Positions 33,298 to 42,672 of a DNA stretch of 64,000 nt are shown in pieces. The stretch is from Ruegeria_B marisflavi (lineage in GTDB: Bacteria > Pseudomonadota > Alphaproteobacteria > Rhodobacterales > Rhodobacteraceae): positions 124,001 through 188,000 of the forward strand of contig NZ_JAOVQN010000002.1 in the NCBI RefSeq assembly GCF_025673445.1. The letters run 5' to 3'. The translations under genes and the position numbers were made by a program. Position 1 is the stretch's first letter; each line of letters opens with the position of its first letter. The notes under the pieces were generated by a model, which searched no databases, was not told the DNA's origin, and saw nothing but the letters and a program-made list of their open reading frames with translations.

Positions 33298-36125
33298 GAT
33301 GCGGCCCGTTTCGCGCCTTCGGAAATCGCCTCGCGCAGTTTTTTCTCAAGTGCGCGCTGCTTGCTCTCTGAATAGTATTTCAGCCCGAACATGTCCTTGA
33401 CATAGAAGGTATCGACAACCTGTTCGCCATAGGTCGCGATGACCGCATTGGCGATATAGACATTGGCCGCCGCCATCGCGCGCGCCAGATCATATAGCAG
33501 GCCGGGCCGGTCGCGGGTGTCGACCTCGATGATGGTATAGATCTCGGACCCGTCGTTGTCGAATGTGACATGGGTCGGGACGTTGAATGCCTTCTCCCGC
33601 TTCTTGATCTTGTCGCGGGATTTCAGCGCCTCGCGTGCCACCACTTCGCCCTTGAGTGTCTTGAGGATCATCTGGCGCAGTCGGGGCAGGCGATTGTCTT
33701 CGTAGGGATGCCCTTCAGCGTCCTGGATCCAGAAGGCGTCGGTTACATACCCGTCTTTGGTGGTATAGCTGCGGGCGTCGACCACGTTTGCTCCCACCAG
33801 CGCCAGCGCGCCTGCCATCCGGGAAAAGATACCTGGGTGGTCGGCCATGGCAAAGCAGGCGCGGGTCGCGTCGCGGTCAAGATCCGGCTCAAGGCGAATC
33901 TCGACGGCACCCGGATCGCCGCTTTGCTCCAGCGCGCGCAGCATTTCGGCAAATTCGACATGGGTGGACAGGTTCAGACCCTGCCAATACGGATCGTAAT
34001 GGCGCCCGGTTTCTGCCTTGAGGTCCTCGCGCGGCCAATCGGCAAGCGCCTCGCGCAGCGCCTTCTTGGCCTCGTTGCCGCGGCCCTCGCGGTTGAGGTC
34101 CTCCATCCCGGTTTCCAGCGCGCGCTTGGTTTCGGCATGCAGGGCGCGCAGCAACGTGGCCTTCCAGTTGTTCCAGGTATTGGGTCCCACCCCCCGGATG
34201 TCGCAGACCGTCAGCACGGTCAGCAGATCGAGGCGTTTTACGGTCTGCACCGCCTTTGCAAAGTCGCGCACGGTGCGGGGATCCGAGATATCGCGTTTCT
34301 GCGCCATGTCGGACATCAGCAGATGATACCGCACCAGCCATTCGACGGTATCGCAGTCCGCCTTGTTGAGGCCGAGCCGTGGCGCCACCTTGCGGGCGAT
34401 CTTGGCGCCCAGGATGGAGTGATCCTCGGGGCGCCCCTTTGCGATGTCATGCAGCAGTAGGGCGGTGTACAGTACCTTGCGGTTGACGCCCGCTTTCAGG
34501 ATGGACGAGGCCAGCGGCAGCGCCTCGACCAATTCGCCTTTTTCGATCTGGGCCAGGTTCACGATGGTCTGAATGATGTGCTCGTCCACCGTGTAGCTGT
34601 GATACATGTTGAACTGCATCATTGCCACGATCGGCTCGAATTCTGGAATGAAAGCCGACAGAACTCCCAGTTCGTTCATCCGCCTGAGCGCACGTTCCGG
34701 ATTTCCGTGCTTCAGCAGCAGATCGAGGAACAGGCGTTGCGCTTCCTTGTCGTTGCGCATGTCGTCGTCGATCAGGGCAAGGTTGGCGGTGACCAACCGC
34801 ATGGCGTCGGGATGAATCAACATTCCGGTGCGCAGGCCCTCTTCGAAAAGGCGCAACAGATTGAGCTTGTCGGACAGGAAAGCCTTAGGATCGACGACGT
34901 CCAGCCGTCCGTGCACGACCTTGTATTCGGGCTTGATCTTGGGCCTGCGCCGGAAAATCCGTTCGAGGATAGGCGCGCTTTTCATGTGCTGCGCCTCGAG
35001 CTTGGTCAGAAATATCCGGGTCAGCTCGCCTACGCGTGTGGCTTCACGGAAATACTTCTGCATGAAGACTTCGACACCGCGCCGGCCTGCGCGATCCTCG
35101 TAGCCCATGCGCTCGGCGACCTCGACCTGGAGGTCAAAGGTCAACTGCTCTGTGGCCCTGCCGGTGACGATGTGTAGATGCGCCCGCACGGCCCAGAGGA
35201 AATGTTCGGCCTGCACGAAGGTCTGGTATTCCGCTGGAGTGAAAAGACCCAGAGGCACAAGTTCGGCCGTGTCCGTTACCCCGTAGACGTATTTCGAGAT
35301 CCAGTAGAGCGATTGCAGATCGCGCAGCCCGCCCTTGCCTTCCTTGACATTGGGCTCGACCATATAGCGTTGCCCCTGCTTGCGGTGCCGGGCATCGCGC
35401 TCTTCTAGCTTGGCCTCGATGAACTCGCGCTCGGTATTCTTGAACAGGTCCGATTTCAGCTTCTTGTCCAGCGAATGGGCCAAGGGCCGGTGGCCAGTCA
35501 GAAATCGGTGTTCCAGCATGGCAGTGCGGATGGTGAAGTCTTCGCGTCCCAGGCGGACACAATCCGCCACGGTACGCGAGGAATGACCGACCTTCAGCCG
35601 CAGATCCCAGAGCATGTAGAGCATCGATTCGATTACGCTCTCGGCCCAGGCGGTGATCTTGTAGGGGGTCAGGAACAGCAGATCGACATCAGAATGGGGG
35701 GCCATCTCACCACGCCCGTAACCGCCTACTGCCATAACCGCGATGCGTTCGCCCTGGGTCGGGTTGGCCAAAGGATGAAGCAGGCCAGAGGCCACATACA
35801 TCGCCGTCTTGACCAGCCCGTCGGTCAAGTAGGTATAGGCGCGGGTCATCGGACGCGCCGCAAAAGGTTGGGCAGCGAACGCATCTGCTATCGCTGCGCG
35901 CCCGGACTTTTGTGCCTCCCGAAGGATCGAAACCACCGCCACGCGCAAGGCGGCGTTGTCGGCGGCGTCCATCGCCGCCGCCTGGACCTGTGCGAGAACG
36001 GCCTCGGCGTCAAAAACCGAGGCCGGATCGCATACAAGATCTCCCGTCAGGTCCGGGCAGATCGGGTTGACAGCCCGGTCCGGCTCAGAGGCCGGCGCCG
36101 GAGAAGCTTTGTGGGGCAGGGTCAA
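33294..36125 (-). CDS. glnD: Bifunctional [protein-PII] uridylyltransferase/uridylyl-removing enzyme
   Basis: 943 residues with the whole GlnD architecture: nucleotidyltransferase motif GGYGRGEMAPHSDVDLL (about 134-150), an HD domain around LLLHDIAKGRPEDHS, and two C-terminal ACT domains that bind glutamine. It uridylylates and de-uridylylates PII to signal nitrogen status. The start is uncertain: the frame opens right after a TGA at 36126-36128, and TTG 36125 has AGGTGG 6 bases upstream, so it is used. The gene then overlaps the lipoprotein gene by 41 bases. Confidence 0.94.
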   Translation of the reverse strand: MTLPHKASPAPASEPDRAVNPICPDLTGDLVCDPASVFDAEAVLAQVQAAAMDAADNAALRVAVVSILREAQKSGRAAIADAFAAQPFAARPMTRAYTYLTDGLVKTAMYVASGLLHPLANPTQGERIAVMAVGGYGRGEMAPHSDVDLLFLTPYKITAWAESVIESMLYMLWDLRLKVGHSSRTVADCVRLGREDFTIRTAMLEHRFLTGHRPLAHSLDKKLKSDLFKNTEREFIEAKLEERDARHRKQGQRYMVEPNVKEGKGGLRDLQSLYWISKYVYGVTDTAELVPLGLFTPAEYQTFVQAEHFLWAVRAHLHIVTGRATEQLTFDLQVEVAERMGYEDRAGRRGVEVFMQKYFREATRVGELTRIFLTKLEAQHMKSAPILERIFRRRPKIKPEYKVVHGRLDVVDPKAFLSDKLNLLRLFEEGLRTGMLIHPDAMRLVTANLALIDDDMRNDKEAQRLFLDLLLKHGNPERALRRMNELGVLSAFIPEFEPIVAMMQFNMYHSYTVDEHIIQTIVNLAQIEKGELVEALPLASSILKAGVNRKVLYTALLLHDIAKGRPEDHSILGAKIARKVAPRLGLNKADCDTVEWLVRYHLLMSDMAQKRDISDPRTVRDFAKAVQTVKRLDLLTVLTVCDIRGVGPNTWNNWKATLLRALHAETKRALETGMEDLNREGRGNEAKKALREALADWPREDLKAETGRHYDPYWQGLNLSTHVEFAEMLRALEQSGDPGAVEIRLEPDLDRDATRACFAMADHPGIFSRMAGALALVGANVVDARSYTTKDGYVTDAFWIQDAEGHPYEDNRLPRLRQMILKTLKGEVVAREALKSRDKIKKREKAFNVPTHVTFDNDGSEIYTIIEVDTRDRPGLLYDLARAMAAANVYIANAVIATYGEQVVDTFYVKDMFGLKYYSESKQRALEKKLREAISEGAKRAAS

Positions 36126-37260
36126 TCACAACCACCTGTTTGTTCTGAATCGTGGCAACGGCCAACCCCCGCTCATTAGTCCCATCCGGGCGCAGGCGGA
36201 AGATACCTCCAACACCCTGGAAACCGGCGCTTTGCGTCAGGGCGGCGCCTGTGAGAGCGTCCGCCTTTCCAGCGCCGACCAGCGCACCAATGGCTGCAAT
36301 GCCGTCATAAGCGAGCCCACCGATAGGATGCGGGGATCCACCATAAGCGGCCTGATACCGCGCGTTGAATGACGCCGACTTGGACGGATCAGGCAACGTG
36401 AACCAACCGCCCTGTACCCCCGGCAATTCCAATGTCTGAGACGGAATGTCCCAGCGAGTCAGGCCGATGAATTGTTTTTCCGCAGGCGAAACGCCCGCTT
36501 CGGGCAGCAATTGCGAAAAGAGCGGCAGAGCGCCCGCGGTAGTCGCTGTGAAGAAGACCGAATCGGCGCCGGCCCCGTCAACCATTGCCTTAACCTGTGG
36601 CACGGCGGAGATGACGCCTTGCTGCGACTGTTCGAACGGAACGGATCCAGCCAGTTTCGCCCCAGTCTGGGAAATGGCGTTGATGATCGCGGCTTTTCCT
36701 ACCTGACCCGCTTCGTCGTTGCTGTGCACGACGACAATGTTCCCCTTGCCTTGACGGGCCGCGAAATTGGCCAACCGGTTCGCCGTGTTGTCGAAGGTCG
36801 GTCCAAGCACAAAGACGTTCCCACCGGCAATCTTGGTGTTGTTAGAGAAGGAGAGAACGTTGATGTTTTGGTTCAGCACCGCCAGGCCGGCTGCGTTTGC
36901 AGCTTGGGCATAAACCGGGCCAAGAATGATTTTGGCGCCTTCGCTTACGGCCTGTTGAGCAACCGCTGCGGCTGTGTTGGCGTCGCCCGCCGTATCGTAG
37001 ACGCGCAGGTCGATCTGCACGTTTTGCAGGTCTCCGATGGCCATTCTGGCCGCGTTCTCAAGGCTTTGGGCCAGCACGGCATCGCCGGATTGGACTGACC
37101 CACGCGGCACAAGCAATGCTACCGGAACCGGTTTGGAGGTATTGATGCTCGGTCCCCCGCTTCCAATCGTGCCGGTGTCGCATGAGGCCAGCAGCACGGC
37201 AGCCGCAACTGCCATAGCGGAACGGGCCAGTTTGCGAGCGGGGTTGAAAATGGCAAACAT
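36085..37260 (-). CDS. Penicillin-binding protein activator (LppC/LpoA-like) lipoprotein
   Basis: 391 residues. Signal peptide with lipobox LASC (Cys about 27) makes an outer-membrane lipoprotein. The body has a type I periplasmic-binding fold (PVALLVPRGSVQSGD..., AILGPVYAQ, ...GLAYDGIAAIGAL). LpoA homologues stimulate PBP1a. The gene overlaps glnD by 41 bases on the same strand and stands divergent from rsmI, a common chromosomal pairing. The exact target PBP is inferred from family only. Confidence 0.88.
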   Translation of the reverse strand: MFAIFNPARKLARSAMAVAAAVLLASCDTGTIGSGGPSINTSKPVPVALLVPRGSVQSGDAVLAQSLENAARMAIGDLQNVQIDLRVYDTAGDANTAAAVAQQAVSEGAKIILGPVYAQAANAAGLAVLNQNINVLSFSNNTKIAGGNVFVLGPTFDNTANRLANFAARQGKGNIVVVHSNDEAGQVGKAAIINAISQTGAKLAGSVPFEQSQQGVISAVPQVKAMVDGAGADSVFFTATTAGALPLFSQLLPEAGVSPAEKQFIGLTRWDIPSQTLELPGVQGGWFTLPDPSKSASFNARYQAAYGGSPHPIGGLAYDGIAAIGALVGAGKADALTGAALTQSAGFQGVGGIFRLRPDGTNERGLAVATIQNKQVVVIDPAPQSFSGAGL

Positions 37261-37344
37261 CTAATAAATAGCTCCCTAATCCGGCGGCGGACCGCCGCGT
37301 TGGTCGAGCCGCGATAATAAACGTCACAAAACACGGGTCCAGCG

Positions 37345-38202
37345 TTGAATTACCAAAAGCTCAGATTGCCCGCAGGTTTGTACTTTGTCGGAACACCGAT
37401 CGGTGCCGCGCGCGACATCACGCTGAGGGCGCTGGACGTGCTGGCATCGGCCGATGTCATCGCGGCCGAGGATACACGCTCTCTCAGACATTTGCTCGAC
37501 ATTCACGGCGTGCCCCTCGATGGCAGGCGGGTCATTGCCTATCACGACCACTCTGGTGTCGGGGCGCGGGAGAAACTGCTGGAGGCGCTGGCCCAAGGAA
37601 GGTCGGTCGCTTATGCGTCCGAGGCCGGGATGCCACTGATCGCGGATCCGGGGTATGAGCTGAGCAAGGCCGCGTCCGAAGCGGGGTACATGGTGACATG
37701 CGCCCCGGGGCCGTCAGCGGCCCTGGCCGCGCTGACCCTGGCCGGGTTGCCGACCGATGCGTTCTTTTTTGTCGGTTTCCTGCCCAATTCCACGTCGGCG
37801 CGAAAAACACGGCTTGAGGTCCTGCGCGATGTTCCCGGGACACTGGTTTTCTACGAATCGCCCAAACGCGTGGGCGACAGTATTGCCGACATGTGCGCGG
37901 TGCTGGGGGGTGAGCGCCCGGCGGCGCTTTGCCGGGAGTTGACGAAAAAGTTCGAAGAAGTACGGCGGGGCAGCTTGGAGAGCATAGGTGTCTCGTTGGC
38001 GGATTCCCCGGTGAAAGGTGAAATCGTCCTGCTGGTGGACCGGGCGCGTTCGGATCCAGTTAAGGAAGTCGATATAGAACAGTCCTTGATTGAAGCACTG
38101 GAAAGTCATTCGGTGAAGGATGCGGCCGATCTGGTGTCGCGCATGCACGGCGTGCCGCGGCGGCCGGTCTACCAGATGGCGCTGAAGCTGGGAAAACGAT
38201 GA
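37345..38202 (+). CDS. rsmI: 16S rRNA (cytidine(1402)-2'-O)-methyltransferase
   Basis: 285 residues of the tetrapyrrole-methylase fold. GTPIGAARDITLRAL (about 15-29), EDTRSLRHLL and AGMPLIADPGYELSKAA are RsmI signatures. It methylates the 2'-O of C1402 in 16S rRNA. The start is TTG 37345 (MNYQKLRL...), the position matched by homologues; the Shine-Dalgarno is weak. yraN follows 1 base after the stop. Confidence 0.93.
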   Translation: MNYQKLRLPAGLYFVGTPIGAARDITLRALDVLASADVIAAEDTRSLRHLLDIHGVPLDGRRVIAYHDHSGVGAREKLLEALAQGRSVAYASEAGMPLIADPGYELSKAASEAGYMVTCAPGPSAALAALTLAGLPTDAFFFVGFLPNSTSARKTRLEVLRDVPGTLVFYESPKRVGDSIADMCAVLGGERPAALCRELTKKFEEVRRGSLESIGVSLADSPVKGEIVLLVDRARSDPVKEVDIEQSLIEALESHSVKDAADLVSRMHGVPRRPVYQMALKLGKR

Positions 38203-38203
38203 T

Positions 38204-38578
38204 ATGACGTCTCGCACCCGTCGCGGTCTGCGCAATCACCTGACCGGCGACGCGGCGGAAACACGGATTGCGCTGGAATACGAGCGACGGGGCTGCCGCG
38301 TGGATCGCCGCCGGTGGCGCGGTCAAGGTGGAGAGATTGACCTGATCGTCCGCGCGGATCACGAATTGATCTTTGTCGAGGTCAAGCAAAGCCGCGACTT
38401 CGACAGTGCCGCGGCCAGCCTTGGGGCCCGGCAGATGATCCGGTTGCAAGAGGCGGCCGCAGAATTCCTGGCGGCAGAACCGCTGGGACAATTGACGCCC
38501 GTACGCTTCGACGTGGCGCTGGTCGACAGTATGGGCCGGTTTCAAATCCTCGAGAATGCCTTTGGTCATGATGGATGA
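38204..38578 (+). CDS. YraN family (UPF0102) endonuclease-like protein
   Basis: 124 residues. GGEIDLIV followed by FVEVKQS is the RecB-like nuclease motif (D-ExK) of the YraN family, Holliday-junction-resolvase-like. Its role is unknown. The start lies 1 base after the rsmI stop, so the two are transcribed together, the usual context for this family. Confidence 0.88.
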   Translation: MTSRTRRGLRNHLTGDAAETRIALEYERRGCRVDRRRWRGQGGEIDLIVRADHELIFVEVKQSRDFDSAAASLGARQMIRLQEAAAEFLAAEPLGQLTPVRFDVALVDSMGRFQILENAFGHDG

Positions 38579-38638
38579 CCATTGAACCCTGCTGCCGGCT
38601 GCGCCATGTATCGGACAGCCGCTAGCGAGGGACACAAC

Positions 38639-39571
38639 ATGAAGATCGCCTTTCAGATGGACCCGATCGGGGCCGTGAACATCAACGCCGACAGCTCGTT
38701 CCGGCTGGCCGAAGAAGCGCAGGCACGGGGGCACGAACTGTTCTACTACGGTCCGGACCAGTTGGCCTATCAGGAAGGGCGGATCACCGCGCGTGGCCAT
38801 GACATGACCGTGCAGCGGGTGGCGGGAAATCCGGCGGTGCTGGGACCGCTGCGCGAAGTGGATCTGGCCGATTTCGACGTGGTCTGGCTGCGTCAGGATC
38901 CGCCGTTTGACATGCACTACATCACCTCGACCCATCTGCTGGACCGGCTCAAGGGCCAGACCCTTGTGGTGAACGACCCGTTCTGGGTGCGCAACTATCC
39001 CGAAAAGCTGCTGGTTCTGAATTTCCCGCAGCTGACCCCGCCAACCGCCATTGCCCGCGATCTGGACACGATCCGTGCGTTCAAGGCCCGGCATGGCGAC
39101 ATCATCCTGAAACCGCTTTATGGCAACGGCGGCGCGGGCGTGTTCCGGCTGGACGAAAACGACCGCAACCTGTCGTCGCTGCACGAGCTGTTCACCGGCT
39201 TTTCGCGCGAGCCCCTGATTGTACAAAAATACCTGCCCGCCGTCCGAAAGGGCGACAAGCGGGTGATCTTGGTCGATGGCGAGGCGGTCGGCGCGATCAA
39301 CCGCGTGCCTGCCGAGGGCGAGACGCGGTCGAACATGCATGTGGGCGGGCGCCCGGAGAAGATCGGGCTGACCGAGCGCGATCTGGAAATCTGCGCCACC
39401 ATCGGGCCGCTTCTGCGCGAAAAAGGGCAGATCTTTGTCGGCATCGACGTCATTGGCGACTATCTGACCGAGATCAACGTGACCTCGCCCACCGGCATCC
39501 AGGAACTGGAGCGGTTCGACGGCGTCAACATCGCCGCCCGCATCTGGGAGGCGATCGAGGCCAAGCTCTGA
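38639..39571 (+). CDS. gshB: Glutathione synthetase
   Basis: 310 residues, ATP-grasp. It joins gamma-glutamylcysteine and glycine. MKIAFQMDPIGAVNINADSSF, KPLYGNGGAGVFRL and YLPAVRKGDKRVILVDGEAVGAINRVP are GshB signatures. ATG 38639 (GAGGGA 7 bases upstream) is taken over the longer frame from 38582, which contains no homologous residues. Confidence 0.97.
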   Translation: MKIAFQMDPIGAVNINADSSFRLAEEAQARGHELFYYGPDQLAYQEGRITARGHDMTVQRVAGNPAVLGPLREVDLADFDVVWLRQDPPFDMHYITSTHLLDRLKGQTLVVNDPFWVRNYPEKLLVLNFPQLTPPTAIARDLDTIRAFKARHGDIILKPLYGNGGAGVFRLDENDRNLSSLHELFTGFSREPLIVQKYLPAVRKGDKRVILVDGEAVGAINRVPAEGETRSNMHVGGRPEKIGLTERDLEICATIGPLLREKGQIFVGIDVIGDYLTEINVTSPTGIQELERFDGVNIAARIWEAIEAKL

Positions 39572-39586
39572 CGCTGAAGTGGTGGC

Positions 39587-41101
39587 TCAGGCAAGCGCCT
39601 TTGCTGCCACCCGGAAACTGAGCGCTTCGGCCACATGCGGCCGCCTTACATCTGTTTCCCCTGCAAGGTCCGCGATGGTGCGGGCCACCCGCAGGATGCG
39701 GTGATAGGCCCGCGCCGACAGGCCGAACCGATCCGCGGCCTTGAGCAGCAGGTCTCGGCCCTCGGCATCTGGCGTGGCGATTTCGTCCAGAACCTTGCCT
39801 TCGGCATCGGCGTTCTGACGCATGCCGGATTGTCCGGTGAATCGCATCGTCTGAATTTCGCGGGCGGCCGCGACCCTGGCCGCGACCTCGGCAGATCCTT
39901 CGGCGCTGGGCGGCAGGTCTAGATCGGTAAAGGCAACCGGCGGCACTTCGATGCGCAGATCGAACCGGTCCATCAGCGGGCCCGAGATGCGGCCAAGATA
40001 TTCCTCGCCACAGCCCGGTGCGCGCGAACAGGCGCGTGCGGGATCGGTCAGATAACCGCATCGGCACGGGTTAGCCGCCGCCACAAGCATGAAGCGGCAG
40101 GGGTATTTAACATGCGCGTTGGCACGGGCGACCATCACCTCTCCGGTTTCAATAGGCTGTCGCAGGGTTTCCAGAACGGTCCGGGAGAACTCTGGCAACT
40201 CGTCCAGAAACAGCACCCCGTTATGCGCTAGGCTGATCTCGCCGGGTTTGGCCCCCTTGCCGCCACCGACAATGGCCGCCATCGAGGCGGTGTGATGCGG
40301 TTCGCGAAAAGGACGTGTTCGGCTTATGCCGCCTTCGTCCAGCAATCCGCACAGCGAATGGATCATCGAGGTTTCCAGCGCCTCGATCGCGGTCAGCGAT
40401 GGCAGGATGCCGGGAATACGGGCCGCCAGCATGGATTTCCCGGATCCCGGCGTGCCCACCATGATCATGTGATGTCGCCCGGCTGCGGCAATCTCAAGCG
40501 CGCGTTTGGCGCGCTCCTGCCCCTTGACGTCGCGCAGGTCGCGCAGGAATGCCGGGGATTGCACTTCGCCCGGTTGCGCCGCGTCGATCGGGGCCTGTCC
40601 GGTATAGTGGCGGATGACGGCCGCAAGGGTTTCGGCCCCGATCACCTTTGCCGCATCAACCCAGGCCGCCTCGGCACTCGACCCTTTGGGGCAGAGCAGC
40701 ACCCGGCCTTCCTCGGCCGCGGTCATTGCTGCGGGCAATGCGCCTGTCACCGGGATCAGGGTCCCGTCGAGCGACAGCTCTCCCAGTGCCAGCGTGCTTT
40801 CCGCCGCATCCGCCGGTACGATTTCCAAAGCGGCTAGCAGGGCCAGCGCGATGGGCAGGTCGAAATGGCTGCCCTCCTTGGGCAGGTCGGCTGGCGACAG
40901 ATTGATGGTGATCCGCTTGGACGGCAGGGCAATGGCCATGCCGCTCAGCGCGCTCCGCACCCGGTCACGCGCCTCGGACACCGCCTTGTCCGGCAGGCCG
41001 ACGATGGAAAACGCCGGCAAGCCGGGGGTGACGGCACATTGCACTTCGACCGGGCGGGCCTCGACTCCCTGAAAGGCGACAGTATAGGCGCGCGCGACCA
41101 T
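39587..41101 (-). CDS. comM: YifB/ComM family Mg-chelatase-like ATPase
   Basis: 504 residues: an N-terminal domain with AVTPGLPAFSIVGLPDKAVSEARDRV, Walker A GTPGSGKSMLA, Walker B LFLDELPEF, and the C-terminal domain ...LSARAYHRILRVARTIADL. ComM helps branch migration during natural transformation and is widespread in Gram-negatives. ATG 41101 has AGGA upstream; MVARAYTVAF is the usual start. It is convergent with gshB with only 15 bases between. Confidence 0.92.
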   Translation of the reverse strand: MVARAYTVAFQGVEARPVEVQCAVTPGLPAFSIVGLPDKAVSEARDRVRSALSGMAIALPSKRITINLSPADLPKEGSHFDLPIALALLAALEIVPADAAESTLALGELSLDGTLIPVTGALPAAMTAAEEGRVLLCPKGSSAEAAWVDAAKVIGAETLAAVIRHYTGQAPIDAAQPGEVQSPAFLRDLRDVKGQERAKRALEIAAAGRHHMIMVGTPGSGKSMLAARIPGILPSLTAIEALETSMIHSLCGLLDEGGISRTRPFREPHHTASMAAIVGGGKGAKPGEISLAHNGVLFLDELPEFSRTVLETLRQPIETGEVMVARANAHVKYPCRFMLVAAANPCRCGYLTDPARACSRAPGCGEEYLGRISGPLMDRFDLRIEVPPVAFTDLDLPPSAEGSAEVAARVAAAREIQTMRFTGQSGMRQNADAEGKVLDEIATPDAEGRDLLLKAADRFGLSARAYHRILRVARTIADLAGETDVRRPHVAEALSFRVAAKALA

Positions 41102-41158
41102 TCGTTCCTGCCTTTTGGTTAACACATCGTTGCTACCGCGCGGCAGGTTTAAGAAAGG

Positions 41159-42034
41159 TTAACCGGCTGCGGTCATCGCGATGAATTTTGGCCAGGCACC
41201 GGGGTCGGCAACAGTCTTGTCGCGGCAGAACGGGTTGCAAAAGCCCCAGATCCGGCCGTCCATTTCCAGATAGTCGGTGACCGGCTTGCCGGAATAGGGG
41301 CAGTTGGCGTTGATCGATGGGCCGTTTGCCACTGCACGGGCCGAGCCGCTGGTGCCGACCGGCCAGGGCGAGGTCGGCAAGTCCATTGCATAGGGCATCG
41401 GATCATAATTTACGGTCGCCCCCATCGCGCGCCATTGCCGCACGCTGGTGTCGCTGAGCAGTTCCAGGCAATAGGCGCGGCTGGCCGCACTGACGGATAG
41501 GCCATAGCCCACGATCCGCGCCGCCACCGGCGCATAGAAGACATCGGCCAGAGAGTAGCGACCAAAAAGTGGACCGGTATGCGCGCCGGAGACAGATCGG
41601 GCATGTGCCCAAAGGGTTTCAATGCGCTCCAGATCCGCGCGGGTCGCCTCGGAGGGCTCGAACCCCTGGTAGATGTGCAACAACTGCATCGGACACTGAC
41701 CGCGCAGCGCCGTAAAGCTCGACACCATTTCCGCGCAGAGCCAGCGCGCGGTCGCACGCTGCGCCGGGTCCGAGGGCCAGAGCCCCGCGTCCGGGTGCCG
41801 TTCGGCCAGCGTTTCGGCCATGGCAAGGCTTTGGCCGACCACGACCCCTTCGGGGGTACGCAGCGTAGGCACCTGGCGCGCGGGCGCAACCTGGGCCAGA
41901 TCCTGGGCCATGATCCCGGAATAGAGCCCCACCATATGTGACCGGTAGGGGATGCCGAATTTCTCGAGCATCAGCCAACCGCGCAGCGACCAGCTGGAAA
42001 ACATTCGGTCGCCCATGAAAAGATCGTATGTCAT
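41159..42034 (-). CDS. Glutathione S-transferase family protein with C-terminal YHS-like domain
   Basis: 291 residues. The first about 220 form a GST (N-terminal thioredoxin fold SSWSLRGWLMLEKFGIPY; helical C-terminal domain). The remaining 60 residues read NCPYSGKPVTDYLEMDGRIWGFCNPFCRDKTVADP..., the Cys-x-Y/S-G...C-x3-C pattern of YHS-type metal domains. The fusion is unusual. Catalytic residue is probably serine (S15/S17 region). The YHS-like part suggests that a metal, possibly copper, is bound; neither function can be proven here. Confidence 0.82.
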   Translation of the reverse strand: MTYDLFMGDRMFSSWSLRGWLMLEKFGIPYRSHMVGLYSGIMAQDLAQVAPARQVPTLRTPEGVVVGQSLAMAETLAERHPDAGLWPSDPAQRATARWLCAEMVSSFTALRGQCPMQLLHIYQGFEPSEATRADLERIETLWAHARSVSGAHTGPLFGRYSLADVFYAPVAARIVGYGLSVSAASRAYCLELLSDTSVRQWRAMGATVNYDPMPYAMDLPTSPWPVGTSGSARAVANGPSINANCPYSGKPVTDYLEMDGRIWGFCNPFCRDKTVADPGAWPKFIAMTAAG

Positions 42035-42093
42035 GGACCTAGGTTAGGCAGCACACTCATGTCGCGTAAAACGCTGTTTCGTGGTCCCACGCA

Positions 42094-42672
42094 TCACACG
42101 AGATGATTGATCCGGCCGACGTGCCAACCGTCCGGTATTCGGGCAATCTCGGTGACCGACAGGTTGTCGATCCGGTGCGAAAACGCCTGTTCCGCCGTGA
42201 TTGCCAAAGCGCGTTGCACCTGGGTCAGGATCATGCCGAAATGGCCCACCACGATCAGATCGGATCCGGGATGCGACGCGATCAGCGCATCGACCTCGGT
42301 GTTCACGCGGTTGCAGACCTGGTGCCAGCTTTCGCCGCCGGGCGGGAATATGTCCCCCGGCGTTTCCCAATACGCCCGGGCAAGCACCGGGTCCTCGGCG
42401 TCGATCTCGGCATAGCGGCGCAACTCCCATGCGCCAAAGTTGATTTCCCGCAGGCCGGCGCGGTGCGGCAGCCGATGCCGGTCGCCCTGGATGGCACTGG
42501 CGGTGTCGGCGGCGCGGATCAGGTCAGACGAAACAACCAGCGCGTCCTGTGGTAAATGTCCCGAGAGGCGCGCCAGCAGGTCGGTGTCGCTCAGGTCAGC
42601 GGGCAGATCGGACCAGCCGACCATCGATTTGGCATGTGTGGGTCCGTGCCGGATCAGATGCAGCCGGGTCAT
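42094..42672 (-). CDS. Histidine phosphatase family protein, candidate alpha-ribazole phosphatase
   Basis: 192 residues. LIRHGPT (RHG motif, catalytic His) begins the protein and VVGHFGMI contains the second His. Overlap with cobU (ATGA) makes cobalamin biosynthesis the natural context; CobC removes the phosphate of alpha-ribazole 5'-phosphate. Phosphoglycerate mutase-like enzymes of other substrates share these motifs, so the assignment depends on the neighbour. Confidence 0.72.
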   Translation of the reverse strand: MTRLHLIRHGPTHAKSMVGWSDLPADLSDTDLLARLSGHLPQDALVVSSDLIRAADTASAIQGDRHRLPHRAGLREINFGAWELRRYAEIDAEDPVLARAYWETPGDIFPPGGESWHQVCNRVNTEVDALIASHPGSDLIVVGHFGMILTQVQRALAITAEQAFSHRIDNLSVTEIARIPDGWHVGRINHLV

